From positions 1,517,001-1,581,000 of the forward strand of contig NZ_CP092190.1 in assembly GCF_022344005.1 (NCBI RefSeq): a stretch of 64,000 nt of DNA. The letters are read 5' to 3'. The position numbers were made by a program, and so were the translations under genes. This document shows positions 1 to 10,137 of the stretch, piece after piece; the first letter of the stretch is position 1; every line of letters starts with the position of its first letter. The notes under the pieces were generated by a model, which saw only the letters and a program-made list of their open reading frames with translations, did no database searches and was not told the DNA's origin. Origin of the DNA: Deinococcus sp. KNUC1210. Its GTDB lineage: Bacteria > Deinococcota > Deinococci > Deinococcales > Deinococcaceae.

Positions 1-1107
<1,107 letters not shown>

Positions 1108-1318
1108 GGCCCATGCTAGCGCTCCGGCAAAGCAGACAACTGGACGAACGCGACCATTCCACGCTGCCGGGCCAGCTGGACCCGTGCCGCAGGAGGGCCG
1201 TCAGCCCCGCCCGTACCGGACACCCATCCACATCCGATGATGTGAAGAATTTGACGGTATTTTTAGAACCTTCATGCATGTTCAGAGTCGAGTCAGGACA
1301 GCCGGGGTATGCTGAATC

Positions 1319-1813
1319 ATGCGTACCGCTCTAATTTTCGGCAGTCTGGCGCTGGGCCTGAGCGCCTGTGCGCCGTCTCTTCGTGCCAATCTCTCCGTCG
1401 ACTACACACGCTCGAACCTGATCTACAGCTTCCAGCCAGACCGGGGACAGGGCAGCTCGTACTTTGTGGGCGACACCATCCGGTTCCAGCTCGCCACCCG
1501 CGAAGCTGGCTATGTCACGCTGGTCAGCCTCGATCCCAACGGCAACAGCAACGTGCTCGTCCGCAATGCCTACGTCAATGCCGGAACCACCTTCTTTCCG
1601 CGTGTGCAGGACGGTGCCGCCAGCTTCAGCGTCGCGCCGCCGCGTGGATTGCAGCGCGTCCGGGCCATCTTTACCCGTGCCCGCCCCAATCTCGACCTGT
1701 ACTTTCAGGGCACCTACGATCAGAACCGCTGGAACGACGCCACCAACAACTACGTTCAGAGCTACAACGCACGCGACCGCGATACGCAGGAAACGCTCTT
1801 CTACATCCGCTGA
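1319..1813 (+). CDS. DUF4384-type lipoprotein
   Basis: The 164-residue protein begins with a lipoprotein signal, MRTALIFGSLALGLSAC, with lipobox LSAC and the lipidated Cys at residue 17. The mature part contains FVGDTIRFQLATREAGYVTL followed by LDPNGNSNVLV, the pattern of the DUF4384 beta-sandwich family (vague function, envelope-associated). It is divergent from ftsH and alone in its transcription unit, with a strong terminator directly downstream. It is probably anchored in the cell envelope. Function is unknown. Confidence 0.85.
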   Translation: MRTALIFGSLALGLSACAPSLRANLSVDYTRSNLIYSFQPDRGQGSSYFVGDTIRFQLATREAGYVTLVSLDPNGNSNVLVRNAYVNAGTTFFPRVQDGAASFSVAPPRGLQRVRAIFTRARPNLDLYFQGTYDQNRWNDATNNYVQSYNARDRDTQETLFYIR

Positions 1814-1826
1814 ACCCGCTTTCCGG

Positions 1827-1870
1827 GCAGGGCCACTTCCGACCGATGGATGGAGGTGGCCCTGTCTTTT
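1827..1870 (+). terminator. Rho-independent terminator after the DUF4384 lipoprotein
   Basis: A GC-rich inverted repeat (GGGCAGGGCCACTTCC against GGAGGTGGCCCTGTC) is followed by TTTT. It lies between the stop at 1813 and the next start at 1897. Confidence 0.75.
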
Positions 1871-1896
1871 GCCTGTCGTCTTGGCTACTCTGAAGC

Positions 1897-2220
1897 ATGT
1901 CTCTGACCTTCGAGGACGCGCAGGCCCGTGTAGACCGCTACATTTCCCAGTTCAAAGAGGGCTACTTTCCGCCGCTGCTGATGCTGGCGCGGATGACCGA
2001 GGAGGTGGGCGAGGTGGCGCGGGTGCTGGCCCACCAGAACGGCAAGACGCCCAAACCCGGCGAGGACGTGGGTGATCTGGAACTGGAACTGGCCGATCTG
2101 CTGTTCGTGATGGTCTGCATGGCGAACGAGCGCGGCCTGAGTCTGGAAAAGGGCTTTGCCCGTATGATGCAGAAGATCGAAACCCGCGACGCTGACCGCT
2201 GGACGAGAAAGGACACCTGA
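1897..2220 (+). CDS. MazG-like nucleotide pyrophosphohydrolase
   Basis: The 107-residue all-alpha protein carries the MazG-like EExxE and ExxD metal-binding pattern: [13 protein letters not shown] near residues 32-44 and [16 protein letters not shown] near 60-75. Members hydrolyse non-canonical or excess NTPs to NMP and pyrophosphate, using Mg. The size matches single-domain house-cleaning members (YpjD-like), not full MazG. Its stop overlaps the next start by one base (TGATG), so it is translationally coupled to the YfiT-like gene and then the Nudix gene, a small nucleotide-sanitation style cluster. Confidence 0.88.
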   Translation: MSLTFEDAQARVDRYISQFKEGYFPPLLMLARMTEEVGEVARVLAHQNGKTPKPGEDVGDLELELADLLFVMVCMANERGLSLEKGFARMMQKIETRDADRWTRKDT

Positions 2221-2747
2221 TGACCCGAGACCCCCGCTTTCCCGTCGGCCCGCAGCCCAGCATCCAGACCCTGACCCCGCAGGAGCGCCAGGACGCGCTG
2301 GCTGCCCTCCGTGCCCTGCCTGCCGAATTTCGTGCAGCCTTCGCCGGGCTCAACGACACCCAGCTGAACACGCCCTACCGGGACGGTGGCTGGACGCTGC
2401 GGCAGGTGGCCCACCACGTTCCCGACAGCCACATGAATGCCTATATCCGTACCCGGCTGGCGCTCAGCGAGGACGCGCCCACCATCCGGCCCTACGACCA
2501 GGACAGCTGGGCGGGGCTCCCCGACTACGGGGGCGACATCGAAGTGAGTCTGAAGCTGCTGGAGTCGCTGCACGAACGCTGGACACGCCTGCTGTCGGCA
2601 CTCGACGAGGCGCAGTGGCAGCGAACCTTCGTTCATCCGGAATATGGACGGGTGTACACGCTGGACAGCATGGCCGCCAGCTACGTCTGGCACGGACGGC
2701 ACCACAAGGCGCAGGTGCTGGGACTGCGGGCAGATCAGGGCTGGTAA
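2220..2747 (+). CDS. YfiT/DinB-family putative metal-dependent hydrolase
   Basis: The 175-residue protein belongs to the DinB/YfiT four-helix-bundle superfamily. The His ligands expected for the metal site are visible in [11 protein letters not shown] (about residues 62-72) and [14 protein letters not shown] near the C-terminus. Known relatives are bacillithiol S-transferase (BstA) or uncharacterised hydrolases, so a thiol-transferase or hydrolase role is possible. It sits between a MazG-like gene and a Nudix gene with one-base overlaps at both ends, indicating a three-gene operon. The substrate cannot be deduced. Confidence 0.85.
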   Translation: MTRDPRFPVGPQPSIQTLTPQERQDALAALRALPAEFRAAFAGLNDTQLNTPYRDGGWTLRQVAHHVPDSHMNAYIRTRLALSEDAPTIRPYDQDSWAGLPDYGGDIEVSLKLLESLHERWTRLLSALDEAQWQRTFVHPEYGRVYTLDSMAASYVWHGRHHKAQVLGLRADQGW

Positions 2748-3196
2748 TGCAGTGGGATGAGCGCTGGGACGTGCCGATAGCGGTGCGGGGCAGCGGCGTG
2801 GTCGTACTGAACGCCGAGCGGCAGGTGCTGCTGATCCGCGAGGGCAAAGCGGGCATGGAAGACCTGTGGCATATTCCGTCCGGCACGGTGGAACCCGGCG
2901 AAAACCCCCAGGATACCGCCGTGCGCGAGGCCTACGAGGAAGCGGGGCTGCATGTGCGGCTGCTGCGCTTTCTGAATGCCCACGTCGGGCGGCTGCCTGA
3001 TGGAGCCTTTGTCGTGAGGATGGCGTGGCTGGCCGAAGCGACCACCGACGCGGCACCTGCCCCGGTGTTCACGCAGGAAGTGCGGGAAGCCCGGTATTTC
3101 AGCCGCGCCGAGTTCGAGGCGCTGTATGCCGCCGGAAAAGTCCGCATGTATCACACCAGATTGTTCGTAGACGCGGCCTACAGCGAGAGCGCCTAA
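2747..3196 (+). CDS. Nudix hydrolase
   Basis: The 149-residue protein contains a complete Nudix box, GTVEPGENPQDTAVREAYEEAG, whose REAYEEAG core supplies the catalytic metal-binding glutamates. Family members hydrolyse nucleoside diphosphates linked to another moiety. The start is the ATG overlapping the previous stop (TAATG), which gives the normal Nudix fold starting [10 protein letters not shown]; a longer upstream reading is not needed. It ends tail-to-tail with the convergent methyltransferase, overlapping by 4 bases. The specific substrate is unknown. Confidence 0.9.
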   Translation: MQWDERWDVPIAVRGSGVVVLNAERQVLLIREGKAGMEDLWHIPSGTVEPGENPQDTAVREAYEEAGLHVRLLRFLNAHVGRLPDGAFVVRMAWLAEATTDAAPAPVFTQEVREARYFSRAEFEALYAAGKVRMYHTRLFVDAAYSESA

Positions 3197-3933
3197 TCTT
3201 TTCTGCGCGTCTGGAACACCATCACGTCACTCATTTCGGTCAGCGGGCCGCCCTGAAAACTGCCCGCCACCCTGGGCGATTCGAACCCGCCGCATCTCAG
3301 CAGCCACTCGACCTCGTACCGGGTGTAGTACCGCTGCGTCAGGGTGTAGTGGCGGCGCTTGAGCGTGCCGCCCGGCGCGGTGGTATCGGCGTAGTACTCG
3401 GTGGTCACGCGCTGTTTCAGTTCGTCCTGACGCTGCACCAGAAAGATGTCGGTGCGGCCTTCCGGCGTGTGGAACGTCTCGCCCTCGTGCCGCATGGTGT
3501 TCATGGCCCCGTAGCGAGGCACGCTCAGATCGAAGACCAGCGCTCCGCCCGGCTCCAGATGCGCGTGGATGTTCTCCAGCGCCTGAAGCTGTTCGTTGGG
3601 CGTATACAGGTGCATCAGGGCATTGAAGGGCGCGATACACAACGAGAACCGCTGCTCCAGCGCAAAAGTCTTCACGTCGCCCTGCACGATGCTCAGGTCC
3701 AGCCCCTCGCGGGCGGCCCGTGCGTGCGCGTATTCGATCATGCGGCCCGAGGGTTCCAGTCCGGTCAGGGGCACGCCGCGCCGCGTCAGGTAGGCCGTGA
3801 CGCGCCCGGTGCCCGCGCCGATCTCCAGCACCGCGCCCCCTGCCCGCTCCGCGAGTTGACCGTAAAAGTGCAGGTCGTCGCGGTACAGGTCGTACTGATG
3901 GTCGTACAGGTCGGCAAAGTCGTCGTAGTTCAT
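3193..3933 (-). CDS. Class I SAM-dependent methyltransferase
   Basis: The 246-residue Rossmann-type methyltransferase has motif I AVLEIGAGTGRVTAYL (about residues 34-49), an acidic post-I residue in TGLEPSGRMI, and the later QGDVKTF and PGGALVFDLSVPRYG strands. The substrate is not indicated; relatives include small-molecule and ubiquinone/tRNA-type enzymes. It is transcribed alone and its 3' end overlaps the Nudix gene by 4 bases on the opposite strand. Confidence 0.87.
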   Translation of the reverse strand: MNYDDFADLYDHQYDLYRDDLHFYGQLAERAGGAVLEIGAGTGRVTAYLTRRGVPLTGLEPSGRMIEYAHARAAREGLDLSIVQGDVKTFALEQRFSLCIAPFNALMHLYTPNEQLQALENIHAHLEPGGALVFDLSVPRYGAMNTMRHEGETFHTPEGRTDIFLVQRQDELKQRVTTEYYADTTAPGGTLKRRHYTLTQRYYTRYEVEWLLRCGGFESPRVAGSFQGGPLTEMSDVMVFQTRRKD

Positions 3934-3959
3934 CGGGGGCAGGATAGGGCAGGAACGCT

Positions 3960-4651
3960 TCAGGCGAGGGCGTCCAGCCGCTTCAGTTCGTAGCCCTGCC
4001 CGCGCAATGCTTCCAGCAGGCCCGGCAGCGCCGCCACACAGTTCGCCGCACCCTGCCCCGCGTCATGCATCACGATGATCGCGCCCGGCCTGAGCTGGGT
4101 CATCACCCGCTGCTGCACCTGCCTGGGCGTGAAGTCGGGATGCCAGTCGTGCGCCTCGATGCTCCAGTGCGCTCCTTTCAGCCCTGCATGGCGCTGCGCC
4201 AGCACGGTACTCAGCGTGTACGCGCCGTGCGGCGGGCGATGAAAACGCGGCCTGCTCCCGGTCACGGCTGCCAGTGCCGCCGCGCCGCGTAGCGGGTCGA
4301 AATACGCGCCCAGGGCGTGCGAATCCAGGCATGAACGTGCCGCTGGGCATGCAGCTCCACCTCGTGGCCCTGCGCGCGCATCCGGGCGATCAGGTCGGGG
4401 TGCGCCTGTGCGAGCGGGGCCAGCACGAAGAAGGTCGCCTGCACCCCGGCGGCCTCCAGCGCCTCCAGCACGGCAGGTGTGGTGTGCGGGTCGGGGCCGT
4501 CGTCGAAAGTAAGTGCCACCTCGCGCCGCTTTCCGCTGCCCCGGCCCAGCAGCCCCCAGTTCAGCCGCTGCACCAGCGCATATGGCAGGCCGATATACAC
4601 GGCCAGGAGCAGAGCCAGCCCCCCCACGAACCCGAAGAGAGCACGCCTCAT
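3960..4651 (-). pseudogene. Polysaccharide (NodB-type) deacetylase, frameshifted
   Basis: Two adjacent reading frames together make one NodB-homology deacetylase. The first frame (from 4651) has an N-terminal membrane segment, then motif 1 TFDDGPD and motif 2 HAQRH. The second frame has motif 3 RPPHGAY and later motifs EAHDWHPD and IVMHDAG. The break lies near 4303-4312. Adding one base there would give WARYFDPLRGAAALAAVTGS, a normal family bridge. It overlaps the upstream glycosyltransferase by 4 bases (ATGA), suggesting a surface-glycan or lipid operon. It is either a sequencing deletion or a real lesion; several other genes nearby show the same kind of break. Confidence 0.82.
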
Positions 4652-5783
4652 ACCGGCTGGTCGAGCGTCTCCAGGATGATCCGCGCTGCCCGGTCTGCCG
4701 CGTCGGGCACGCTCAGCGCCCTGGCTGCGGCACTCATGCGGGCGTGTTCCTGCGGATCGAGCGCCCGCAGAATCGCAGGACGCAGCCCCGACAGCTCATG
4801 GACCCACACCGCCGCGCCGCCGCGTTCCAGATACTCGGCATTGTGTTCCTCCTGACCGGGAATCGGATCGAAGACGATCATCGGCACGCCCAGCGTGGTG
4901 GACTCGGCCACCGTCAGTCCGCCCGCCTTGCCCACCACCAGATCGGAGGCAGCCAGCAGTTCGGGAAAATCGGTGGTAAAGCCCAGCCGGTGAATGATTG
5001 CTCCTCCGAAGTGCTCGACGCCCACCGCACCTGCACCCGCCAGCACCAGCACCTGCACCTGCCGTCCCAGATTGCCGAGTGCCTGAAGCACGCGGTTCAG
5101 GCTGCGGTACGTGCCCTGCCCGCCCCCGACAGCAGCAGCAGCGGCAGTTCGGGATCGAGGCCGTGTTTTTTCCGCAGCGCCGCCCGCCTGAGGGGGTCGG
5201 TGGCGCTGCCGATCAGGGCGCGGTAACGGGCATTGATCGGAATGCCCGTCACGTGTACCCGCTCTGCCGGAATGCCGCGCTGAATCATCTGAAGGCGTGA
5301 TTCGTCGGTAGGAACCAGCATCAGATCGGCCTCGAAGCGCACCCAGTGCTCGTGGATGCGGTAATCGGTCACGACCAGCACGTTCAGGAAGTTCAGACCG
5401 CGTGATTCCTTGAGCCAGCCTGCGACGGCGGCAGGCGTCGGATAGCTGCTGACCACCAGTTCCGGCACGTCTTCCAGCAGTTCGCGGGTCATGCGGCCCC
5501 GGCCCAGCCAGCGGTAACTGTCCTTAATGAGCTGCGGCTCGCTGGGCCGATCCGTGAAGTGGTAGTACCAGCGGTAGATGCCGGGCGTGTAGCGCAGCCA
5601 GCCCAGATAAAACCCCAGGATGATGGCCCGCTCGAAGCCGCTCAGGTGTGTCAGATAGTCGGTATGGCGGGCGACGAGCTGAGCATCGAGCTGCTCCAGT
5701 GCGTCACCGAGCGCCGTATTGGCCTGATGGTGCCCGCCACCGAAACTGGCGGAATAGATCCGCGCCCTGAGTGATTGCGGCAT
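4648..5783 (-). pseudogene. MGDG-synthase/MurG-like glycosyltransferase, frameshifted
   Basis: The N-terminal half matches the monogalactosyldiacylglycerol-synthase N-domain (YSASFGGGHHQANTALGDAL, then VVTDYRIHEHWV). The C-terminal half is the GT28 nucleotide-sugar-binding domain (DLVVGKAGGLTVAESTTLG, PIPGQEEHNAEYL). The halves are in different frames. The break falls in a C5 run on the plus strand at 5123-5127; one more base restores SGGGQGTYRSLNRVLQ. Such enzymes add sugar to diacylglycerol, giving membrane glycolipids, which Deinococcus is rich in. The start MPQSLRARIY is chosen because it places the GGGHH motif at the usual distance. Either an indel error or a true pseudogene. Confidence 0.85.
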
Positions 5784-5859
5784 ACCCTGTTCTAGCACTG
5801 CGAACACCTGGACTTCTTTACACAACAGCCTGGAAGCGTGGGCCGCACCCTCGACACGC

Positions 5860-6993
5860 TCAGCTTCGCCTGAGCAGCGACAGGCCCATCACCGCGAACA
5901 CCACGTTGGCAAGCCAGATACCCACTTCCGGCAGGCCCGGCAGCGTGCCCGACAGCGTGATGCCCACCAGAAACACCAGGTAATACGCCACCGCGATCAG
6001 CAACGCGATCCCCAGCGCCACCCCCAGCGAGCGCCCGAAACGAAGCGCGAACGGCAACGCCGCCAGCGCCAGCACCAGGTTTCCGATAGGCAGCGCCAGC
6101 TTGCGGTTGAGAGTGCGGCGGGCTTCCTGGCGGTCGGCAGCCTTCTGGTTGGGGGCCGTCAGGATGGTGATGAGTTCGGGAAAGCCCTGGGCGTCGGCTC
6201 CCACGGCGTCGGCATATTTGGCGAGCGTCTGCTTGCGGCTCAGTCCGGTATCGAGTTCCAGCGTACTGGTGGGCGAGTCGGGCAGATTGACAGCGGTGAA
6301 CACGTCCTGCACCGCCGCCCCCAGCCCCGCCGCACCGGTCTTGCTGAGCGCCGGAATCTTGGCGTAATCGAGCGTGTAGATGCTATAGCCGGTCAGCTTC
6401 AGCGTGTTGTTCTCGAAGGTGCCGCCGTCGGCAAAAATCAGGGTACCGACCTTCGGATTCCCCGCATCCCAGCGCTCGACCCGCACGCCCTGAAGCTGAT
6501 GCGTGGCCGGGTCGTAGCCGCCCAGATACAGGCTCAGACCCGCCCCCAGATCGACCTGCTTGCCCACCAGCGTGGTCAGGCCCGCCTTGGTCAGTGCGTC
6601 CCAGTACAGCCCGCGCATCTCGACGTTGCTGCGCGGAGCCACCCACAGCGACAGCCACACCGCGATCAGGGCCACGATCCCCGCGATCACCGCCACCGGA
6701 CGCGCTGCCCGCGCCAACCCGATGCCGCCCGACTGAATGGCGACCAGTTCGCGCTCGCTCGACAGCCGCCCGAAGGCCACCACCACCATCAGCACGACTG
6801 CCATCGGAAAGACCTTCACCAGCGTGTCGGGAATCTGGTAGCCCAGCCACTTCGCCACCAGTCCTATCGGCACGCCGCCCAGCCACTGGGCGCTGACGAA
6901 GAAATAGCCGAACGACAGAATCGCCGTGAACAGCAGCGTGCCTGCCAGCAGCGGCGGCACCAGTTCGCGGGTGAGGTAGCGGGTAAGAATCAT
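5860..6993 (-). CDS. LptF/LptG family permease
   Basis: The 377-residue membrane protein has the LptF/LptG (YjgP/YjgQ) layout: three N-terminal membrane segments starting LTRELVPPLLAGTLLF, a central periplasmic beta-jellyroll region (LGGYDPATHQLQGVRVERW), and three C-terminal membrane segments. SSERELVAIQSGGI near residue 75-90 is the conserved cytoplasmic loop that contacts the LptB ATPase. In diderms it moves lipopolysaccharide-type lipids toward the outer membrane. The start MILTRYLTRE is the usual family N-terminus, so in-frame codons upstream are ignored. No partner lptB or second permease lies beside it. Confidence 0.9.
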   Translation of the reverse strand: MILTRYLTRELVPPLLAGTLLFTAILSFGYFFVSAQWLGGVPIGLVAKWLGYQIPDTLVKVFPMAVVLMVVVAFGRLSSERELVAIQSGGIGLARAARPVAVIAGIVALIAVWLSLWVAPRSNVEMRGLYWDALTKAGLTTLVGKQVDLGAGLSLYLGGYDPATHQLQGVRVERWDAGNPKVGTLIFADGGTFENNTLKLTGYSIYTLDYAKIPALSKTGAAGLGAAVQDVFTAVNLPDSPTSTLELDTGLSRKQTLAKYADAVGADAQGFPELITILTAPNQKAADRQEARRTLNRKLALPIGNLVLALAALPFALRFGRSLGVALGIALLIAVAYYLVFLVGITLSGTLPGLPEVGIWLANVVFAVMGLSLLRRS

Positions 6994-7099
6994 AAAAAGA
7001 GCGTGTGGCCCGCCGCGAGGCACATCCGGACACAGCCCTGCGAACCCGCTGCTCCCAGACGGAACGGAACGTGTCGAGCGATCACGGGCAGTTCCCGGG

Positions 7100-7531
7100 T
7101 CATTTCCCGACGGCGAACAGAATCTCCGCCTGCGCCGCCACTTCGCCGTCTACCTCGGCGCGGCAGATGGTTTTGCCCAGGCCCCGCCGGAAGTAATCCA
7201 GCTTGATATGCAGATGCAGCGTGTCGCCGGGAATCACCTTGCGCTTGAATCTGGCTCCCTCGATGCCCGCCAGATAGCCGATGGTGCCCGCTGGCAGTGG
7301 CAGACAGAACATGCTGGCCTGCGCCAACGCCTCGATGATCAGCACGCCCGGCATGACCGGTTCCTGTGGAAAGTGGCCCTGAAAGTGCGGCTCTCCTGCC
7401 GAGACGTTTTTGATGGCGTGAACGACACCGTCGCCCGCGCTCAACACCCTGTCCACCATCACGAACGGGAAGCGGTGCGGCAGGGTTTCGAGGATCTGCT
7501 GAATATTCAGGGGATACGTTGGATTGGTCAT
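7100..7531 (-). CDS. fabZ: 3-hydroxyacyl-ACP dehydratase FabZ
   Basis: The 143-residue hotdog-fold enzyme dehydrates beta-hydroxyacyl-ACP to trans-2-enoyl-ACP in type II fatty acid synthesis. It shows the family N-terminus LPHRFPFVMVDRV, the active-site His region FQGHFPQEPVMPGV and the catalytic Glu region LIIEALAQ. Length is normal for FabZ. It lies upstream of the LptF/G gene on the same strand with a gap of about 106 bases. Confidence 0.95.
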   Translation of the reverse strand: MTNPTYPLNIQQILETLPHRFPFVMVDRVLSAGDGVVHAIKNVSAGEPHFQGHFPQEPVMPGVLIIEALAQASMFCLPLPAGTIGYLAGIEGARFKRKVIPGDTLHLHIKLDYFRRGLGKTICRAEVDGEVAAQAEILFAVGK

Positions 7532-7681
7532 AGTTATGTTGGCGTGTGGCCTGTGGTTCGTCGCTGATGGCAGAGCCGGGTGGTCCCAAACGTCTCAAGC
7601 TGCTCTGGCCTTGTCGCGGCGAGCCACGCGGCACACGCTCTTCCTACCTTTTCAGATATCTTCCCAGCGCTTCTGAGAGTT

Positions 7682-8725
7682 TTACCGCTTCAGATAATTG
7701 TCGCTGCTGATCAGGTGATGGCGCAGGTTGGAATTGATCATTTCCAGCGCCATGCCGGTGCCCACCGCCACCGCTTCGATGGCGTTTTCTGCCACGGCCA
7801 CCGGAATACCCGTGGCGCGGCGCAGCGTCTCGTCGAAATTACGCAGCAGGCTGCCGCCGCCGGTCATCACGATGCCTCTGTCGATGATGTCGCTGACCAG
7901 TTCGGGCGGCGTGATTTCCAGCACGCGCTTCACGCCCTCCACGATCTTCATCACCGGCTCTTCGAGCGCCGAGACCACGTCCTTGCTCTCCAGCGAGATG
8001 GTCTTGGGCAGACCGTTGATCAGGTCGCGCCCGCGCACCTCGGCAATCAGGTTGTCTTCCGGGTGGACCAGCAGCGCGGCCCCCACCTTGACCTTGATTT
8101 CCTCGGCGGTGCGCTCACCGATCATGACGTTATGGGCGCGGCGCACGAAGCGGATGATGCTCTCGTCGAACTCGTTGCCCGCCACCCGCAGCGACTCGCT
8201 CACCACGATGCCGCCCAGTGAAATCACCGCGATGTCGGTGCTGCCGCCGCCGATATCGACCACCATGCTGCCCACCGGCTCCGCGATCTTCAGACCCGCG
8301 CCGATTGCCGCCGCCATCGGTTCCTCGATCAGAAACGAGCGCTTGGCGCCGGAGTTCAGGGCGGCCCGCAGCACCGCGCGGCGCTCCACGTCGCTGACGC
8401 CGCTGGGAACGCCCACCATGAGCTGAGGCCCGAAGCCCAGCAGCCGCCCTGCTCCGCCGCGCACTTTCTGGAGGAACATGGTGATCATCTTTTCGGTCAG
8501 GCCCTCGTCGGCAATCACGCCGTCCTTGATGGGCCGCACAGCCACGATATTGCCGGGCGTGCGCCCCAGCATGCGGTACGCTTCTTCGCCGACCGCCATC
8601 ACCTCGCGGGTATCGCGGGTCATAGCGATGACGCTCGGCTCCTGCAAGATCAGGCCACGGTTTTTGCTGTAGATGAGGAACGTCGCCGTTCCGAGGTCAA
8701 TGCCGATGTCTTCTGAAAATCTCAC
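7682..8725 (-). CDS. mreB: Rod-shape cell morphology protein MreB
   Basis: The 347-residue actin-like ATPase has phosphate-1 motif GIDLGTATFLIY, connect-1 IKDGVIADE, phosphate-2 VVDIGGGSTDIAV and the adenosine motif IVMTGGGSLLRNF. MreB forms membrane-attached filaments that guide lateral wall synthesis. Full length and all nucleotide-binding motifs look intact. It is followed (minus strand) by fabZ and LptF/G, so an envelope-biogenesis neighbourhood is apparent. The mreC/mreD partners are not in this window. Confidence 0.95.
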   Translation of the reverse strand: MRFSEDIGIDLGTATFLIYSKNRGLILQEPSVIAMTRDTREVMAVGEEAYRMLGRTPGNIVAVRPIKDGVIADEGLTEKMITMFLQKVRGGAGRLLGFGPQLMVGVPSGVSDVERRAVLRAALNSGAKRSFLIEEPMAAAIGAGLKIAEPVGSMVVDIGGGSTDIAVISLGGIVVSESLRVAGNEFDESIIRFVRRAHNVMIGERTAEEIKVKVGAALLVHPEDNLIAEVRGRDLINGLPKTISLESKDVVSALEEPVMKIVEGVKRVLEITPPELVSDIIDRGIVMTGGGSLLRNFDETLRRATGIPVAVAENAIEAVAVGTGMALEMINSNLRHHLISSDNYLKR

Positions 8726-8821
8726 GCCAATCCTCCGCTGTAACGGTTCACTCTAACATCCAGCAGATGAAGACACCCTGAACCGCTTTCCGGGTGCGCG
8801 AGGCGGCGCGGTCAGAGCGCC

Positions 8822-9373
8822 CTATTCCAGAGCACTCACCCGGAAGCCGCTGAAGGTCACCTCGAATCCCTGACCATCTGGCGAGGCGCACATCGGGCCG
8901 ACCTGCACCGTATCGGGCAGGGGCAGCCACGCCAGCCGCAGCATCTGGAAGGCGCTGAACACCTGCCCGTCCTCGCTGAGCGCCGCCTGCACCTCGACCG
9001 TCTGCCCGCGCCGCTGAAGCCGCAGCCGGAAACTGGCGGGAAAACTGGCAAGCGGCGTGACCGACCAATCGGAGTGCCCGTTCGTGACCACTGCGCTGAG
9101 GTGCTGCCGACCCTCGACATATTCCACACCGCATTTCAGCCACACCGTTTCATCCAGACGCAGCATCAGCCCCGCCTGATCGTACTGGCCGCGGTAAGCG
9201 CCGCGCACCTCGATCTCGGCCAGGAAATCGCCCTGCACGGTCTGCGGCAGGAAATGGCCGTTGTCGCGGATAAAACCGTAATGCGTGACGCGCCAGAAAT
9301 CGGTGGAAGGCGCGGTCAGAACGCGGAGAGTCTTGCCGGAGCTGTCAACACGGACGGGCGCGGTTGTCCACAT
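8822..9373 (-). CDS. DUF1349 domain protein (concanavalin-like fold)
   Basis: The 183-residue soluble protein matches the DUF1349 pattern: TDFWRVTHYGFIRDNGHFL, QYDQAGLMLRLDETVWLKCG, and VVTNGHSDWSV, with the aromatic-rich strands of a concanavalin/beta-jellyroll fold. Relatives are called regulation of enolase protein 1 in yeast, but the biochemical role is not established. It has no signal peptide. It stands alone between mreB and a small membrane-protein gene on the same strand. Confidence 0.85.
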   Translation of the reverse strand: MWTTAPVRVDSSGKTLRVLTAPSTDFWRVTHYGFIRDNGHFLPQTVQGDFLAEIEVRGAYRGQYDQAGLMLRLDETVWLKCGVEYVEGRQHLSAVVTNGHSDWSVTPLASFPASFRLRLQRRGQTVEVQAALSEDGQVFSAFQMLRLAWLPLPDTVQVGPMCASPDGQGFEVTFSGFRVSALE

Positions 9374-9397
9374 AGCCGCAGCCTAGCGCCGTTTCGC

Positions 9398-9649
9398 TTA
9401 CCGGGGCTTCAGATAGGCCGCGAACCACACGCAGGCGCAACACAGCCCGGCCCAGACCAGCGCCCGCCAGAAGGCCTCCAGCATCAGATGGACGCGGCCC
9501 GACAGCACCGTTTCGGCGGCACTGACCGCACTCAGCAGCGGCGAGGCGCTTCCGGCGTTCAGACTGGCGAGCGCACCCAGCGACAGCGCTGCGAGGGCCA
9601 GCGCTGCCAGAGCCAACAGCACACACAGCAGCCCTAGAACGATCCGCAC
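9398..9649 (-). CDS. Small membrane protein, unknown function
   Basis: The 83-residue protein has a long hydrophobic N-terminal helix (IVLGLLCVLLALAALALAAL) and a second near the C-terminus (VWAGLCCACVWFAAYL). It is probably an inner-membrane two-helix protein. I recognise no family. It lies 24 bases upstream (minus strand) of the DUF1349 gene and could be co-transcribed with it. Confidence 0.6.
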   Translation of the reverse strand: MRIVLGLLCVLLALAALALAALSLGALASLNAGSASPLLSAVSAAETVLSGRVHLMLEAFWRALVWAGLCCACVWFAAYLKPR

Positions 9650-9816
9650 GGGCAGCTCGGACGGGGGAAACAGACTTCACGGAAAACGGCTCACGGGAGC
9701 GCACACGCACATTGCCGGGCATTCTAGAAGCTTGACAGGTGAGCGCCGTGAAAAACCTCACATCTACGGCAAGGCGGGCCATGTTGATGCGCCGCGCTTC
9801 CTGCTAGCCTCGGAAC

Positions 9817-10125
9817 ATGTCCAGCTCGCCTTCTTCCAGCCTGCCCGCCCGCGTGCGGGTGTCGCGCCTGCCACTGCCTCCCGCACAGAACGTGCGCGTG
9901 CAACTGAACAAGTTGTTTCCGGCCCTTGATGTCGGGCAGGCCGACGCTGCCGCCGTCGCGCTGGCGGGTGGGCGCGTGGTGGGCGCGGCCCTGCGCTTTG
10001 CACAGCAGCCGCAGCCGCGCATGGAACTCGATCCGAGCTGGCGCGGCAAGGGTCTGGAAGCTGCGCTGAGTGCCGCCGTCTCCAGCGAAACGGGCGACCC
10101 TGTTCCCTCAGAGCAACAACCGTGA
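9817..10125 (+). CDS. Small GNAT-like domain protein
   Basis: The 102-residue protein is too short for a full acetyltransferase, but contains VVGAALRFA followed by MELDPSWRGKGLEAAL. This resembles strand beta-4 and the R-G-x-G acetyl-CoA-binding motif A of GNAT enzymes. It may be a minimal or degenerate GNAT domain. Its stop (TGA at 10123-10125) overlaps a GTG, suggesting coupling to the following transporter. Function is inferred from the motif only. Confidence 0.6.
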   Translation: MSSSPSSSLPARVRVSRLPLPPAQNVRVQLNKLFPALDVGQADAAAVALAGGRVVGAALRFAQQPQPRMELDPSWRGKGLEAALSAAVSSETGDPVPSEQQP

Positions 10126-10137
10126 CCGCCGCCGCCC

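Noticed and set aside
4063..5300. Long arginine/proline-rich frames opposite the glycosyltransferase and deacetylase
   Set aside because: Composition typical of antisense frames in high-GC DNA; the true genes lie on the minus strand.
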